Source of the DNA: Antarcticirhabdus aurantiaca
GTDB taxonomy: Bacteria; Pseudomonadota; Alphaproteobacteria; Rhizobiales; Rhizobiaceae
Assembly: GCF_009765365.1 (NCBI RefSeq)
Contig: NZ_VTOM01000016.1
Coordinates: 62,001 to 126,000, forward strand
Length of the DNA: 64,000 bases
Reading direction: 5' to 3'
Below the pieces are notes generated by a model. It was given only the letters and a program-made list of their open reading frames with translations. It made no database searches and was not told the DNA's origin. The position numbers and the translations under genes were made by a program. Of the stretch, positions 53,627 through 62,695 are shown piece after piece; positions within the stretch are counted from its first letter, which is position 1; each line of letters starts with the position of its first letter.

Positions 53627-53816
53627 CCGCACGGAAGCGGCTCCTGCCTTCAGCCCACCCAACCAGCGTTCGCCTTCGGCACGGTCGGATCCAGCGGCCG
53701 TGAAGGGTACGGCTGCGGCTCGAGCCGGCCTCATCGGCCTCGCGGCGCATCGCTCCCCCCACCGACACCTACCGCATCAAACGGACAACGACGTCCACAC
53801 GCACAAGGAGATCGAC

Positions 53817-54551
53817 ATGTTCGACATCAAGCAGGGCCGCATCTACGGCATCGACGGCGACGACTACCGCCTGGACGGAAAGACGGGCGACGGCTTCCTC
53901 ATGCGGAGCGTCGACTGCCCCGGCGTGACCCAGCACTTCACCGAGGCGGAACTCGCCGAGATCATGGAACGGGGCATGCTCTCGGTCAGGATGGCGCCCG
54001 TCCTCGACCGCAAGGATGGAACCGTCGGCAGCGTCTGCGAGGGGACCGCGCGGCGGCGTCTCTGCCGAGCCTTCCTGGCTCTCCGGGACGCCGGGGAGGC
54101 GAGCCTGTCCGAGCGCTCCATGGAGGACGCGATCGCGACGATCATCGGGGGTGACACCTACCTCGCCGGGCGTTTCGAGGGTGCGATGCGCGGGCACGGA
54201 CCCGGAACGGGACGCATCCGGGTGACGCCCGCCAAGCTCCGTCGCTGGCTGCGCCGCTACGCGGACGGGCAGCCGACGCGGCCTGTCCGGTCGCCGGCTC
54301 TCGTCACGGGAGGCGAACGGAATGCGGCTTGGGAGGCCCTTGCCTCCCGGGCGGCGGATATCGGGCGCTCGCCGGACCATATCCATCCCTCGCTGCTGAG
54401 CCTGGCGCGCCGCCACGGGACCGAACGCGCCCTTCGCGTGTGGTCCATGTGCGTCTCGCCCGACGCCCGGCTCGACGGCGTCGGCATCGGCGGGGCCGGG
54501 CGCACGGAAGCCGGGCGCATCGGCGGCCACCCCGCGGACGAGGTGGCCTGA
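53817..54551 (+). CDS. TnsB N-terminal-like accessory protein 2
   Basis: 244 residues. The first part (MFDIKQGRIYGIDGDDYRLD) is followed by RRRLCRAFLALRDAGEASLS, ERSMEDAIATIIGG, very like TnsB residues about 110-145 (AMRKAGEASLSD.SLAAAIPKAFG). Then RIRVTPAKLRRWLRRYADG corresponds to TnsB VPSPGTLRRLRRAFA. A C-terminal 80 residues follow. There is no catalytic domain. The shared AGEASLS block makes common ancestry with TnsB likely. ATG 53817 has AAGGAG upstream. Confidence 0.6.
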   Translation: MFDIKQGRIYGIDGDDYRLDGKTGDGFLMRSVDCPGVTQHFTEAELAEIMERGMLSVRMAPVLDRKDGTVGSVCEGTARRRLCRAFLALRDAGEASLSERSMEDAIATIIGGDTYLAGRFEGAMRGHGPGTGRIRVTPAKLRRWLRRYADGQPTRPVRSPALVTGGERNAAWEALASRAADIGRSPDHIHPSLLSLARRHGTERALRVWSMCVSPDARLDGVGIGGAGRTEAGRIGGHPADEVA

Positions 54552-54637
54552 AGATGCCCACGGCGAGCGAGTTCCGCCCCGACGTGACGCATGCCGAACG
54601 GGGCCGTTTTCGAAACCACAAAGAAGGAGGGAAGCAC

Positions 54638-55378
54638 ATGAAGCGGTTGCGCATCGCGATCGACGACCTCGTGGGCATGGCAGGTGCCGAGCACCGCGTC
54701 GCGCGGCAGCTGCCCGAGGGTTTGCTGTTGCGCGACGTTGAGGACCCCGCGCGTCTGACGTTCCTGGCCTCGGCGGACGTCGAGCGGGCCTGGCGCGAGG
54801 GAGCGCTCGTCGTCCGCCCGGCCGCCGCGGCTCCCGGCAGCCGTCAGGAGGAACGGGCACGTTTCCGCCGGGCCCTGTGCGAGGAGTTCCTTGTGCTCAA
54901 GGCGGAGCGGCCGGCCGGGCGATCCGCCGCCGCGGTCGACGAGGCGCTGCGGGACGCCTGGACGCGGATTCTCCAGCGCCTTTCGCGGAGTGTCGGGGCC
55001 TCCGAGAGGATCTGGATCTGGCCGCGGCCCTGCCGGCGCACCTTCCTGCGGTGGCTCGCCTCCTATGACGGCACGCTCGGATCCCTCATGGACGGGCGCG
55101 CCCGCGTCGGCAAGCCGCGGTTCCCGAGGGTCGACGCGACCGCCCTTGCGCTCGCGAGGGAGGTCGCTGCCTTCCGCCTCACGCGGGGGATGCCGGTCGC
55201 GGCCGCATACAGGATCCTGCGTTACGAAGCCCACCGGCATACGGCGGCGGGCGCCCCGATGACCGTGCCCTCGTTCTCGACCTTCCGCGCCATCGTCCAC
55301 GACGTGGAGCTCCGCCTTCTGCCGTCGGGCAGCGGCGGCAGCATCCGTCCCCCCGCACCCGCCGTAACGACCATCTGA
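54638..55378 (+). CDS. TnsB N-terminal-like accessory protein 3
   Basis: 246 residues. RARFRRALCEEFLVLKAERP and the IWIWPRPCRRTFLRWLAS helix follow the same order as TnsB, then KPRFPRVDATALALAREVAA, AAYRILRYEAHRH, MTVPSFSTFRAIVHDVE, which parallels TnsB KPRIEDPIVLAILGKWTKAY, GLHRLMQGEFLDL, LTCPSRSTLERAINRL. It thus covers the TnsB DNA-binding region up to, but not including, the RNase H fold. ATG 54638 follows AAGAAGGAGGG. Confidence 0.6.
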   Translation: MKRLRIAIDDLVGMAGAEHRVARQLPEGLLLRDVEDPARLTFLASADVERAWREGALVVRPAAAAPGSRQEERARFRRALCEEFLVLKAERPAGRSAAAVDEALRDAWTRILQRLSRSVGASERIWIWPRPCRRTFLRWLASYDGTLGSLMDGRARVGKPRFPRVDATALALAREVAAFRLTRGMPVAAAYRILRYEAHRHTAAGAPMTVPSFSTFRAIVHDVELRLLPSGSGGSIRPPAPAVTTI

Positions 55379-55425
55379 CCCCGCGGGCGACCGCTCACGG
55401 GCAACCTCGAACCATGGAGACGATC

Positions 55426-55530
55426 ATGACGAACGACGACAACGGCACCCTCCACATTATCACCGGTCCGAACTCCAGCCGGGAGGGCACCGTCCAAACC
55501 GCCGAAAGGAGCCTGCACATAGCGGGCTGA
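55426..55530 (+). CDS. Short ORF before tnsA
   Basis: 34 codons: MTNDDNGTLHIITGPNSSRE, then a short tail ending HIAG. ATG 55414 adds four residues. It may be a leader peptide coupled to tnsA, because an AAAGGAG lies at its end (55505-55511). Confidence 0.35.
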   Translation: MTNDDNGTLHIITGPNSSREGTVQTAERSLHIAG

Positions 55531-55547
55531 ACGAAGCCTATGCCGAG

Positions 55548-56210
55548 GTGTCCTGGCAGCCCCCGCTGCCGAGCCTCTCGACTCGGAAGATCAACTACCG
55601 CTCGCAGGTCTCCAAGCGGATCGTCGACGTCGACCACGTGACCAACCGCGTGATCGTCAGCGAGAGCGGCCTCGAGGCCGGCTTCACCGACATCCTGCGC
55701 GCCACCTGCTCCTACCTGCACCTTCAGGAGCAGCCCGCCCCCGTCACCTACATCGGTCCCGACGGGCGCGACGTCACCCATACCTTCGACGCCTTCATGA
55801 CGATGCCGGACGGCTTGCGGATCGCCTTCGACGTCAAGCCCCGCGAGTTCGTGGAGTCCAGCGGTCTCAGGCTGCAACACGAGCTGATCGAGGCGCAGGT
55901 CGGGTCCGCGTTCGCCGACCGTTACCTGATCAGGACCGAGGACCACATCCACCCCGACGACGTCCTCGACGCGCGGACTATCCTGCGCGCTAGGCGTCTG
56001 CCCGACGCGGCGGCCGACGCCGCCGTGGCCCATCTCGCCTCCGGTCTCAGCGGATGGATGCGGATTCGCGAGCTCGTCGAGCTGACGGGGCTCCGAGCCG
56101 CCGCCTTCAACGCGATCGCGCGCCTGGTCGGCGCCCGCGGCCTCGCCGTCCGGGACGGCGAACGAATCCTTCCCGCGAGCTTCGTCTCGCGGCCGGACAC
56201 ACAGCACTGA
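55548..56210 (+). CDS. tnsA: TnsA-like transposon endonuclease
   Basis: 220 residues from GTG 55548. Catalytic residues typical of the TnsA/restriction-nuclease fold are visible: Glu43 in SESGLEAGF, Asp81 in HTFDAFMTM, and D95-x-K97 in AFDVKPREF. The C-terminal domain (about 130-215) has a helix-turn-helix (MRIRELVELTGLRAAAFNAI). TnsA cuts the 5' strands during cut-and-paste transposition and partners with TnsB. The frame is open upstream without ATG, GTG or TTG, so the start may be longer only if CTG 55527 is used. tnsB starts 14 bp after its stop. Confidence 0.8.
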   Translation: MSWQPPLPSLSTRKINYRSQVSKRIVDVDHVTNRVIVSESGLEAGFTDILRATCSYLHLQEQPAPVTYIGPDGRDVTHTFDAFMTMPDGLRIAFDVKPREFVESSGLRLQHELIEAQVGSAFADRYLIRTEDHIHPDDVLDARTILRARRLPDAAADAAVAHLASGLSGWMRIRELVELTGLRAAAFNAIARLVGARGLAVRDGERILPASFVSRPDTQH

Positions 56211-56224
56211 CAGGAGAGGAAGCC

Positions 56225-58426
56225 ATGATCCCCATCGAGAGCATGCAAGCGTTCAACGTGCCCCAGCCCATGAAGTTCGACTTCGGGCACGACACGCTGG
56301 TCACCATCAGCAACCCGGACCCGCTCCCCTACGTCCAGGTCGACTGGACCAAGGACTACCTGACCCTATGCCGCCACGACGACAGCCGCATCAAGCAGGT
56401 CTTCCCGCACGCGTTGCTCAAAAGCCTCCGCGATGAGGGCAAGCTGCTCGTCGAGCAGCGCAAGCTCGACGAGGGCCGGCAGAAGATCGCCGTGCTGAAC
56501 CGCGACGTCGCCGGCACGGTCGACGTGCCGGGCCACGTGATCGACAAGGCCGTGTTCCACCACCGCCTCGTGCTCGCCATCGAGGCGATGCGCAAGGCCG
56601 GCGAGGCGAGCCTCTCCGACGCCAGCCTCGCCGCCGCGATCCCGAAGGCCTTCGGCGCAGTCGTCGCCGATTTGGCCTCTGTCGCGTCCAAGGGCTGGAA
56701 GCCGCCCGAGAAGGTGCCTTCACCCGGCACGCTCCGGCGCTTGCGGCGCGCCTTCGCCGCTCTCGGGGACGAACCCCTCGCCGTGCGCGACCGGCGTAGC
56801 GTCTGCTCCGGCAACAGGAAGCCGAGGATCGAGGACCCGATCGTCCTGGCGATCCTCGGCAAGTGGACGAAGGCCTATCTCGACCGCAGGCGGCCGACGG
56901 TCGCCGGCCTGCACCGCCTGATGCAGGGCGAGTTCCTGGACCTCAATGCCCAGCGGAAGTCCGAGGGCCTGCCGCCCCTGACCTGCCCGTCCAGGAGCAC
57001 GCTCGAGAGGGCGATCAACAGGCTCGCCAAGTTCGACGTCGTCCTCGCCCGCGAGGGCAAGTCGGCCGCAAGGCGCAAGTTCAAGATCGCTGCCAGGCAC
57101 GAGTTCTCCCTCGCCCCCGGCGAACTGGTGTTCTTCGACAACTGGAGCATCCAGCTCTCGAAAATTCCCCTGCCGAAGGCGTTCTGGGACGTAATCCCCG
57201 AGGAGGAGCGCAAGAGGATGAAACGCATCCGGCTCAACCTCTGCCTCGCCCTGTGCCGCGCCACCCGGGTGATCCTCGCGGCGTCCCTCTCCGTAGGTCC
57301 GAACACCGCCACCTCCCTGCGCACCCTCGAGATGGCGTGCAAGGACAAGGACGCGATCGCCAGGGCGGCCGGATGCCGCTCGTCCTGGAACCACGCCCTG
57401 ACCATCGGGACGATCGGCGTCGACTGCGGTCCCGAGTTCGCCAACGCCGCCTTCGTCGCCGCGGCCGTCGACCTCGGGACCAGGATCGAGCTCGGCATCG
57501 CCGGCGAGCCCGATGCCCGCGCCGAGATGGAGCGTGCCTTCAAGACGCTCGATTCCCAGCTCCTCCAGAACTTCTCGGGCCGGACCTTCTCCAACGTCAC
57601 CGACAAGGGCGAGTACGAGGCCGACAAGCTCGCGAGCGCGACCCGCGAGCTCTTCTCCAAGTCCCTGGTCCGCTGGATCGTCGACGTTTACCACAACCAG
57701 CCGCACCGCGGCCTCGGCGGCGAGACGCCGAACGACGCCTGGATCCGGTGCTGCGACACCTACGGTATCGTGCCGCCCCCGAACGTCCACCAGATGCGCG
57801 CGGTCTTCGGGTTCGCGAGCACGCGCCGCATCCAGGCCGCGGGCGTGCCGTTCCTCGGCAACTACTACCGCGGCACGGCGCTGGGCGACATCCATCGGCG
57901 CATCGGGCAGGGCGACATCCTGATCCGCGCCTGCCTCGACGACCTCGGCGCCATCGCGATCAAGGAGATCGGCCCCGACACTCCCTGGCACACGCTCCCG
58001 TGCGAGAGAAAGGAGTTCAGGGGCATGACGGCCGCACGGTGGATCGAGACCGCGAAGGCCCTGCGCCGCAAGCACGCGGACGCCGCCAAGCTGCGCGAGC
58101 CGATCGTCCTCGAGGCGCTCCAGCACCTGCGCGAGGCGGGCCTGGAGGCCGAGAGAGAGGCCGGGCTCCTGCCCTCGATGCTGACCGACGACGACATCGC
58201 GGAAGCCGAGGCGACGGTCTTCGCCAACTTCGAAATCGTCCCGGCTAAGCGGCGCGGGCAGACGCTCGAGGGCGTGTACGGGCCGGCCCCGGACGAACCG
58301 GCCGGGTCCGACGCCGGGAAGGCCGTGCCCGACCCCGCCGACGCCGCGAAGCCGGCGGACGCCGCGTCCGAACCGCGGCGGCGCCCCCGCCGGGGCCTCA
58401 CCTCCGACTTCCTGAAGAAGGACTGA
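56225..58426 (+). CDS. tnsB: TnsB-like DDE transposase (Mu/Tn7 type)
   Basis: 733 residues. The N-terminal DNA-binding region (1-270) has helix-turn-helix units. The RNase H-fold core follows: Asp305 in LVFFDNWSIQ, Asp400 in GVDCGPEFAN, Glu434 or Glu436 in ARAEMERAFKTLDSQ, so the DDE triad is present. A Mu-type beta-barrel and a C-terminal tail ending GLTSDFLKKD follow; such tails contact TnsC. It catalyses 3'-strand cleavage and joining. ATG 56225 has GAGAGGAAG upstream. Spacing to the ATPase gene is two bases. Confidence 0.9.
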   Translation: MIPIESMQAFNVPQPMKFDFGHDTLVTISNPDPLPYVQVDWTKDYLTLCRHDDSRIKQVFPHALLKSLRDEGKLLVEQRKLDEGRQKIAVLNRDVAGTVDVPGHVIDKAVFHHRLVLAIEAMRKAGEASLSDASLAAAIPKAFGAVVADLASVASKGWKPPEKVPSPGTLRRLRRAFAALGDEPLAVRDRRSVCSGNRKPRIEDPIVLAILGKWTKAYLDRRRPTVAGLHRLMQGEFLDLNAQRKSEGLPPLTCPSRSTLERAINRLAKFDVVLAREGKSAARRKFKIAARHEFSLAPGELVFFDNWSIQLSKIPLPKAFWDVIPEEERKRMKRIRLNLCLALCRATRVILAASLSVGPNTATSLRTLEMACKDKDAIARAAGCRSSWNHALTIGTIGVDCGPEFANAAFVAAAVDLGTRIELGIAGEPDARAEMERAFKTLDSQLLQNFSGRTFSNVTDKGEYEADKLASATRELFSKSLVRWIVDVYHNQPHRGLGGETPNDAWIRCCDTYGIVPPPNVHQMRAVFGFASTRRIQAAGVPFLGNYYRGTALGDIHRRIGQGDILIRACLDDLGAIAIKEIGPDTPWHTLPCERKEFRGMTAARWIETAKALRRKHADAAKLREPIVLEALQHLREAGLEAEREAGLLPSMLTDDDIAEAEATVFANFEIVPAKRRGQTLEGVYGPAPDEPAGSDAGKAVPDPADAAKPADAASEPRRRPRRGLTSDFLKKD

Positions 58427-58428
58427 CC

Positions 58429-59544
58429 ATGGCCAAGCCGAGGAACGACGGCGGGAAGCCCGCCAAGCGCCCGGACCTCCTGGCGCGCATTGCCGCCAAC
58501 CAGTCGGAGGGCCGGCGCGCCGTCGCCGCCGTCCTGAGGAACGTGCGCTCGATCTACCTGAAGACGGACAACGACGACACGCTCGCGGCCGAGATCGAGT
58601 TCATCCTGGACTCGATCTCCCTGGAACTCGGGCAGGGCGCGGAGGTCCGTCCGGCCGCGGCGGCGAACAGGGGCGGCCGGATCCTGATCGTGACCGGCGA
58701 GGCGGGGGCGGGCAAGTCGCGTGCCCTCGCCAGCACCTTCCTCGGCAGGCCCGAGTTCGAGGGTTTCGGCATCGAGGGTGAGCCCTGCCCGCTGCTCTCG
58801 ATCGTCGCGCCCTCCCCCTTCACACTGAAGGCGCTGGGGAACGAGGCGGTGCGCAAGATGGGCTACCGCGGGCGGCGGGAGATTCGCGAGGGTGAGGTCT
58901 GGCCGATGGCGCGGCTCATGATGCGCGAGCTCGGCATCCGCGTGCTCCACATCGACGAGGCCCAGCACGGCGACCAACTCGCCGACCCCAACGCCGTCCG
59001 GAACGTCGAGAACACCCTCAAGCGCGTGCTCCAGGACGTCGATTGGCCGATCTGGCTGATCCTGTCGGGCCTGCCGGAGCTCGCAAAGTTTTGCCAGCAC
59101 GACCGCTCGGTCAACCGGCGCATCCGCCACGTCAAATTCGAGTCGCTGCGCTTTCCCGACCACGTCAACGCGGTGCGCGGGACAGTCGCGACCATCATGG
59201 AAGGGTGCCCGGGCCTCGCGCTCGGCGGGCTCCTCACGGACGAGTTCGTCGGGCGCCTGCTGCACGCCTCGCTCAACCAGTTCGGCATCCTCGTGGAGTT
59301 CGTCCAGGACGCCATCGGCGAATGCCTCGTCGACGGCAAGACCGCCCTCGTGGTCGACCACTTCGCCGACGTCTACACGTCGCGCACCGGGCAGGTGGAG
59401 GAACGGCTCAATCCCTTCAAGGCGGGGGATTGGCACACGATCGACGTGGCCGCCGCCCTGTACGACGAGCCGCCCGGGCAGCCCGGCCAGTCGGCGACGC
59501 GCAGGCAGTTGAAGCCCCCGCACCGCACGGGAGGCAACGGGTGA
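58429..59544 (+). CDS. tnsC: TnsC/TniB-like AAA+ ATPase
   Basis: 371 residues. Walker A in VTGEAGAGKSRALAST (about 87-100), Walker B in VLHIDEAQHGDQL (about 173), sensor 1 in WLILSGLPELAKF. This matches TniB/TnsC ATPases that bind target DNA and pass it to the transposase. The N-terminus LLARIAANQSEGRRAVAAVL resembles the TniB/TnsC opening. ATG two bases after the tnsB stop; its TGA overlaps the tniQ GTG. Confidence 0.88.
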   Translation: MAKPRNDGGKPAKRPDLLARIAANQSEGRRAVAAVLRNVRSIYLKTDNDDTLAAEIEFILDSISLELGQGAEVRPAAAANRGGRILIVTGEAGAGKSRALASTFLGRPEFEGFGIEGEPCPLLSIVAPSPFTLKALGNEAVRKMGYRGRREIREGEVWPMARLMMRELGIRVLHIDEAQHGDQLADPNAVRNVENTLKRVLQDVDWPIWLILSGLPELAKFCQHDRSVNRRIRHVKFESLRFPDHVNAVRGTVATIMEGCPGLALGGLLTDEFVGRLLHASLNQFGILVEFVQDAIGECLVDGKTALVVDHFADVYTSRTGQVEERLNPFKAGDWHTIDVAAALYDEPPGQPGQSATRRQLKPPHRTGGNG

Positions 59545-61466
59545 TCGCCCCCCATCCCCTCCCCGCGGCCCTCGCCCTCGTCCCCGGCGGGCGAGAGACG
59601 CCGTCCGACTACGCCTCCCGGCTCGCCTTCAAGGTGGGCCGGGACGGCGCGCGCAGGCTCTGCAAGGATTTCGGCATCTCCTGGCACGCCCTCCTGCGCG
59701 GCGACGCCCAGGCGGTGCGGGACGTCGCCCGCCTCGGCTCCGCCGATCCGGAGGCCCTGCTGCCGCTTGCCTTCCGCCGGATCGAGGGCGAGCGCCTGGT
59801 CCATCGGGGCATGGTTCTCCAGAAGGGCATGGTCGCGGGACGGCGCCTCAGGTTCTGCCCGGCCTGTCTCGAGAGCGACGTCTCATCCGGGCGGGGTCGC
59901 CCCGAGGCGAGAGCCTGGCGCCGCAGCGAGTGGCTCCTCGCCGACGTCGCCTCCTGTTCCGAGCACGGGGTCGAGCTCAACGAGCTCGGCTCCCTGCCTG
60001 TGAAGGTGGCGGAGGACTTTTCGCGCGCTGTCGCAGCCGCACTGCCGCTACTATCCGAGGCGGTTCGCTCCGCCATCCCATGTCCCGCGTCGGGGTTCGA
60101 GCGTCACGTCCTGCGCCGGCTCTCCGGCATCGACCCGACCGATCCGGGGGAGGCCTGGCTCCACGGTGTGCCGCTCTTCGCCGCGATCCGCTTCTGCGAG
60201 GTCGTCGGAGCGGTGGCGCTGGAGGGTATCGGGGCACCGGAGCGCAAGTTGCGGGACAAAGGCACCCGGAGGCGGCAGGCGGCCGGGTACGAGATCGCGG
60301 CCGGCGGTCCGCAGGCGTTTCGCGACTTCCTGTCACGGCTCCAGCGGGCGCAAGGGCGCGGTACGGCGAAGCCGGGCCCACAGGCCGTGTTCGGCCGCCT
60401 TTACCTCTGGCTCAACCACGCGCCGCGTGACCCCGCCTACGACGCGTTTCGGGAGGTCCTGCGCGAGCATTGCATGGACACCATGGCCCTCGGACCCGGC
60501 GACCGGATCGCCCCGTTCGGCAGTCCGGTGCCAACCCGCAGGCTTCACTCGATTCGGTCGGCGGCCATGGAGTACGGCATCAACCAGGTCACCCTGCGGC
60601 GGATCCTCTTCACCACCGGCGTCGCCTCCCCGGCTCAGTCCGACCTGACCGACGACCAGGTCACCTTCGACGCGGACGCCAACAAGGACTTCCTCCGCGA
60701 TCTGACCTCCTCCCTTACCCTGGAGGAAGCCGCCGCGCGCGTGGACGCATCGCCGGGTCAGTTGTTGGCGCTCGTCGACGCGGGCCTGGTTCCCACCTGG
60801 ATCGGAAGCCACGTCGAGGGATCGAACCGCCACCGCTTCAGGCCGTCGGACCTGGACGGTTTTCTTGGCGCGCTCCGGGTCCGTATCGATGCTTCATCCC
60901 CTGCGGACCGGCCGCTGGCAGGCATCGAGACCGCCGCCCGCCGCGCATGTCGGCCGCCGGCCTGCGTCGCGGCGCTCGTTCTGTCGGGTGGGTTGACGCG
61001 ATTGGGGAACTCCGGGCAGCGGGTCGGCTACCGCTCCGTGCTCGTGGACCCCGGGGAGGTCCGCACGGCGCTCGTACCCGAGGAGGAGGGAGATCTCTCC
61101 CTCGCGGCGGTGAGGAACGCCACCGGCATCGCGCGTCACGTCCTGGCGGCCCTGGTGCGCTCCGGGATCCTCGTCGGCCGCAGCGCCCGCCATCCCGTGA
61201 ACGGCACCACCCGTTTCCTCGTGCCGCCGGCGGATCTCGAACGGTTCCGCGCGACCTATGTCCCGCTGGCATCCTTGGCCGCCGGGTGCGAGGTGACCCC
61301 GCAGCTGCTCAAGAGGAGGCTGGACGCCTCCGGAGTCGAGCCGGCGCTCGACCCGGCGGTCGCGAAGGCGGTGATCTATCGACGCGTCGACATTCCGGAT
61401 CTCGCTTCTCTGGACCTCCGGCCGTGGCCGAGCGGCAAGAGGCGCTCCGCACCCCGGCGCGTCTGA
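59541..61466 (+). CDS. tniQ: TniQ/TnsD-like target-selection protein
   Basis: 641 residues from GTG 59541. The TniQ domain opens with ETPSDYASRLAFKVGR and has a zinc-binding pattern FCPACLESD (about 106-109) with CSEHGVEL (about 138). The long C-terminal part has several predicted helix-turn-helix units (for example SLTLEEAAARVDASPGQLLA and SLAAVRNATGIARHVLAALV), as in TnsD proteins that recognise a specific site. It is likely the attachment-site reader of the element. It is the last gene of the operon. Confidence 0.85.
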   Translation: MIAPHPLPAALALVPGGRETPSDYASRLAFKVGRDGARRLCKDFGISWHALLRGDAQAVRDVARLGSADPEALLPLAFRRIEGERLVHRGMVLQKGMVAGRRLRFCPACLESDVSSGRGRPEARAWRRSEWLLADVASCSEHGVELNELGSLPVKVAEDFSRAVAAALPLLSEAVRSAIPCPASGFERHVLRRLSGIDPTDPGEAWLHGVPLFAAIRFCEVVGAVALEGIGAPERKLRDKGTRRRQAAGYEIAAGGPQAFRDFLSRLQRAQGRGTAKPGPQAVFGRLYLWLNHAPRDPAYDAFREVLREHCMDTMALGPGDRIAPFGSPVPTRRLHSIRSAAMEYGINQVTLRRILFTTGVASPAQSDLTDDQVTFDADANKDFLRDLTSSLTLEEAAARVDASPGQLLALVDAGLVPTWIGSHVEGSNRHRFRPSDLDGFLGALRVRIDASSPADRPLAGIETAARRACRPPACVAALVLSGGLTRLGNSGQRVGYRSVLVDPGEVRTALVPEEEGDLSLAAVRNATGIARHVLAALVRSGILVGRSARHPVNGTTRFLVPPADLERFRATYVPLASLAAGCEVTPQLLKRRLDASGVEPALDPAVAKAVIYRRVDIPDLASLDLRPWPSGKRRSAPRRV

Positions 61467-61508
61467 CGCGGTGTCCGGCAACTTCCTGACTTGCTTCCGT
61501 ATCCAACG

Positions 61509-61584
61509 TGTTGATCGGCGCCACCCTTCGACCGCGCCTGCATCAGGTTGTTCGATAGGCCATTACGCCGATCACCTTCGATCC
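61509..61584 (+). repeat. 76-bp structured intergenic repeat, copy 7
   Basis: Starts TGTTGATCGGCG, 43 bp after the tniQ stop; the inner end CGCCGATCACCTTCGATCC is diverged. Confidence 0.6.
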
Positions 61585-61877
61585 CTGGCACCCATCCATG
61601 TTCAGGCGAACAAAACGGCGGCTGCGATGAGGCCGATGACCACCGCCACGGACGCGATCACCAGGATTGCCCCGGCTACGCCCCGATTCCCAGGCTCTTG
61701 ATCGAAGGCCACGTGGTTCTCCGGCTCCGCTTCTCCATAGGGCCCATGAAGCCGGTTGGCCGCAGCGGGTCAACAGGAGACCCGCAAAAGCGCGCGACGT
61801 GGGAAGAGTCGCCAGAGAGGACCTCGCCGATCGCCGGCTGCGCTCTTGGTGGCGCTGTGACTGTAGTTCGACGAACA

Positions 61878-61953
61878 GCTTCAACGCCGATCGAGGCGGC
61901 AACCTGTTGAGCGAATTCGCCGCGAACTGGTTGGCGCCTATTGCCGATCAGCA
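61878..61953 (-). repeat. 76-bp structured intergenic repeat, copy 8
   Basis: GCTTCAACGCCGATCGAGGC start, CAACCTGTTGAGCG inside, GCCGATCAGCA end. Inverted relative to copy 7, 293 bp away. Confidence 0.75.
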
Positions 61954-62456
61954 CCCATGGGCACCTCAAGGGCATCCGTCGGCTGACGCACGCATTGCCG
62001 GACGTTGTCATGTTCGATGGCTGCGACGGGCCGCGTGAGCATGAAATCCCCCAAACGGATCACAGGGACACTCATGGTCATGGCGGGCCTATTCGGCGTT
62101 CAGAGCCATAAGGCAAGGGAGACGCATTCCTTGCAGACGAATGCGGCATCGATCGACAGGTTAAAGTCCGTTCTCAAGCAAGGGGCGGCGTACGGAGGGC
62201 AACGGCCGATGGAGCCGAACCTTGGCTCGGCTTCCCGCCGACTGCCGGCGCGGGACCGGGAGGTGGTCGCGCGTCCATCGGCGAGCAATGCGGACCGGGA
62301 GCGTCCTTGCCGATGAGCGTCCGCCGCAGCGGGGGCATGCCGACAGTGCCGCATGCCCGGTGGCGGGGCCTCCTCCGGCGGCTCGAACGAACTCGGGTCC
62401 GTCAATGGCCTCGCCAGACCAAAGCCCGCGGCGGGATAGGTCCTGCCCTCCACGAC

Positions 62457-62690
62457 TCACGACGAGGCCGGGCACCGGTCGACCGTGATGCGCCATTCAT
62501 GGAGACCATAGTCGAAGACCGTCGCCTCGACGTCCCGAAGGCCCGCGTGCGGCCTGGGCAGCAGGGTCACGACCTTCGACGCGGCCAAGGGTATGAGGTA
62601 GCCCTCGACCCTGTAGGAGATCCCGCCGGCACTCATGGTCAGGCGGCAGCGACGGGTCACCGAATCCGGCTTCGGCCGCGACCGGTCCAC
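62457..62690 (-). CDS. Small hypothetical protein downstream of the GNAT gene
   Basis: 77 residues from GTG 62690, or 59 from ATG 62636 (MSAGGISYRVEGYLIPLAAS). The core has alternating hydrophobics (GGISYRVEGYLIPL, VVTLLPRPH, ATVFDYGLHEWRITV), a plausible small beta protein. It follows the GNAT gene by about six bases. No family was recognised. Confidence 0.45.
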   Translation of the reverse strand: MDRSRPKPDSVTRRCRLTMSAGGISYRVEGYLIPLAASKVVTLLPRPHAGLRDVEATVFDYGLHEWRITVDRCPASS

Positions 62691-62695
62691 ATGCT

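Larger units (their letters stand above)
61467..62456. other. Region after tniQ with two 76-bp repeats
   Basis: It contains repeat copies 7 and 8 in opposite orientation. Between them a minus-strand frame ending at about 61612 encodes a single membrane helix (GAILVIASVAVVIGLIAAAV) but lacks an ATG. The transposon right end should lie near 61470-61510 but is not defined. No other gene was recognised. Confidence 0.45.
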
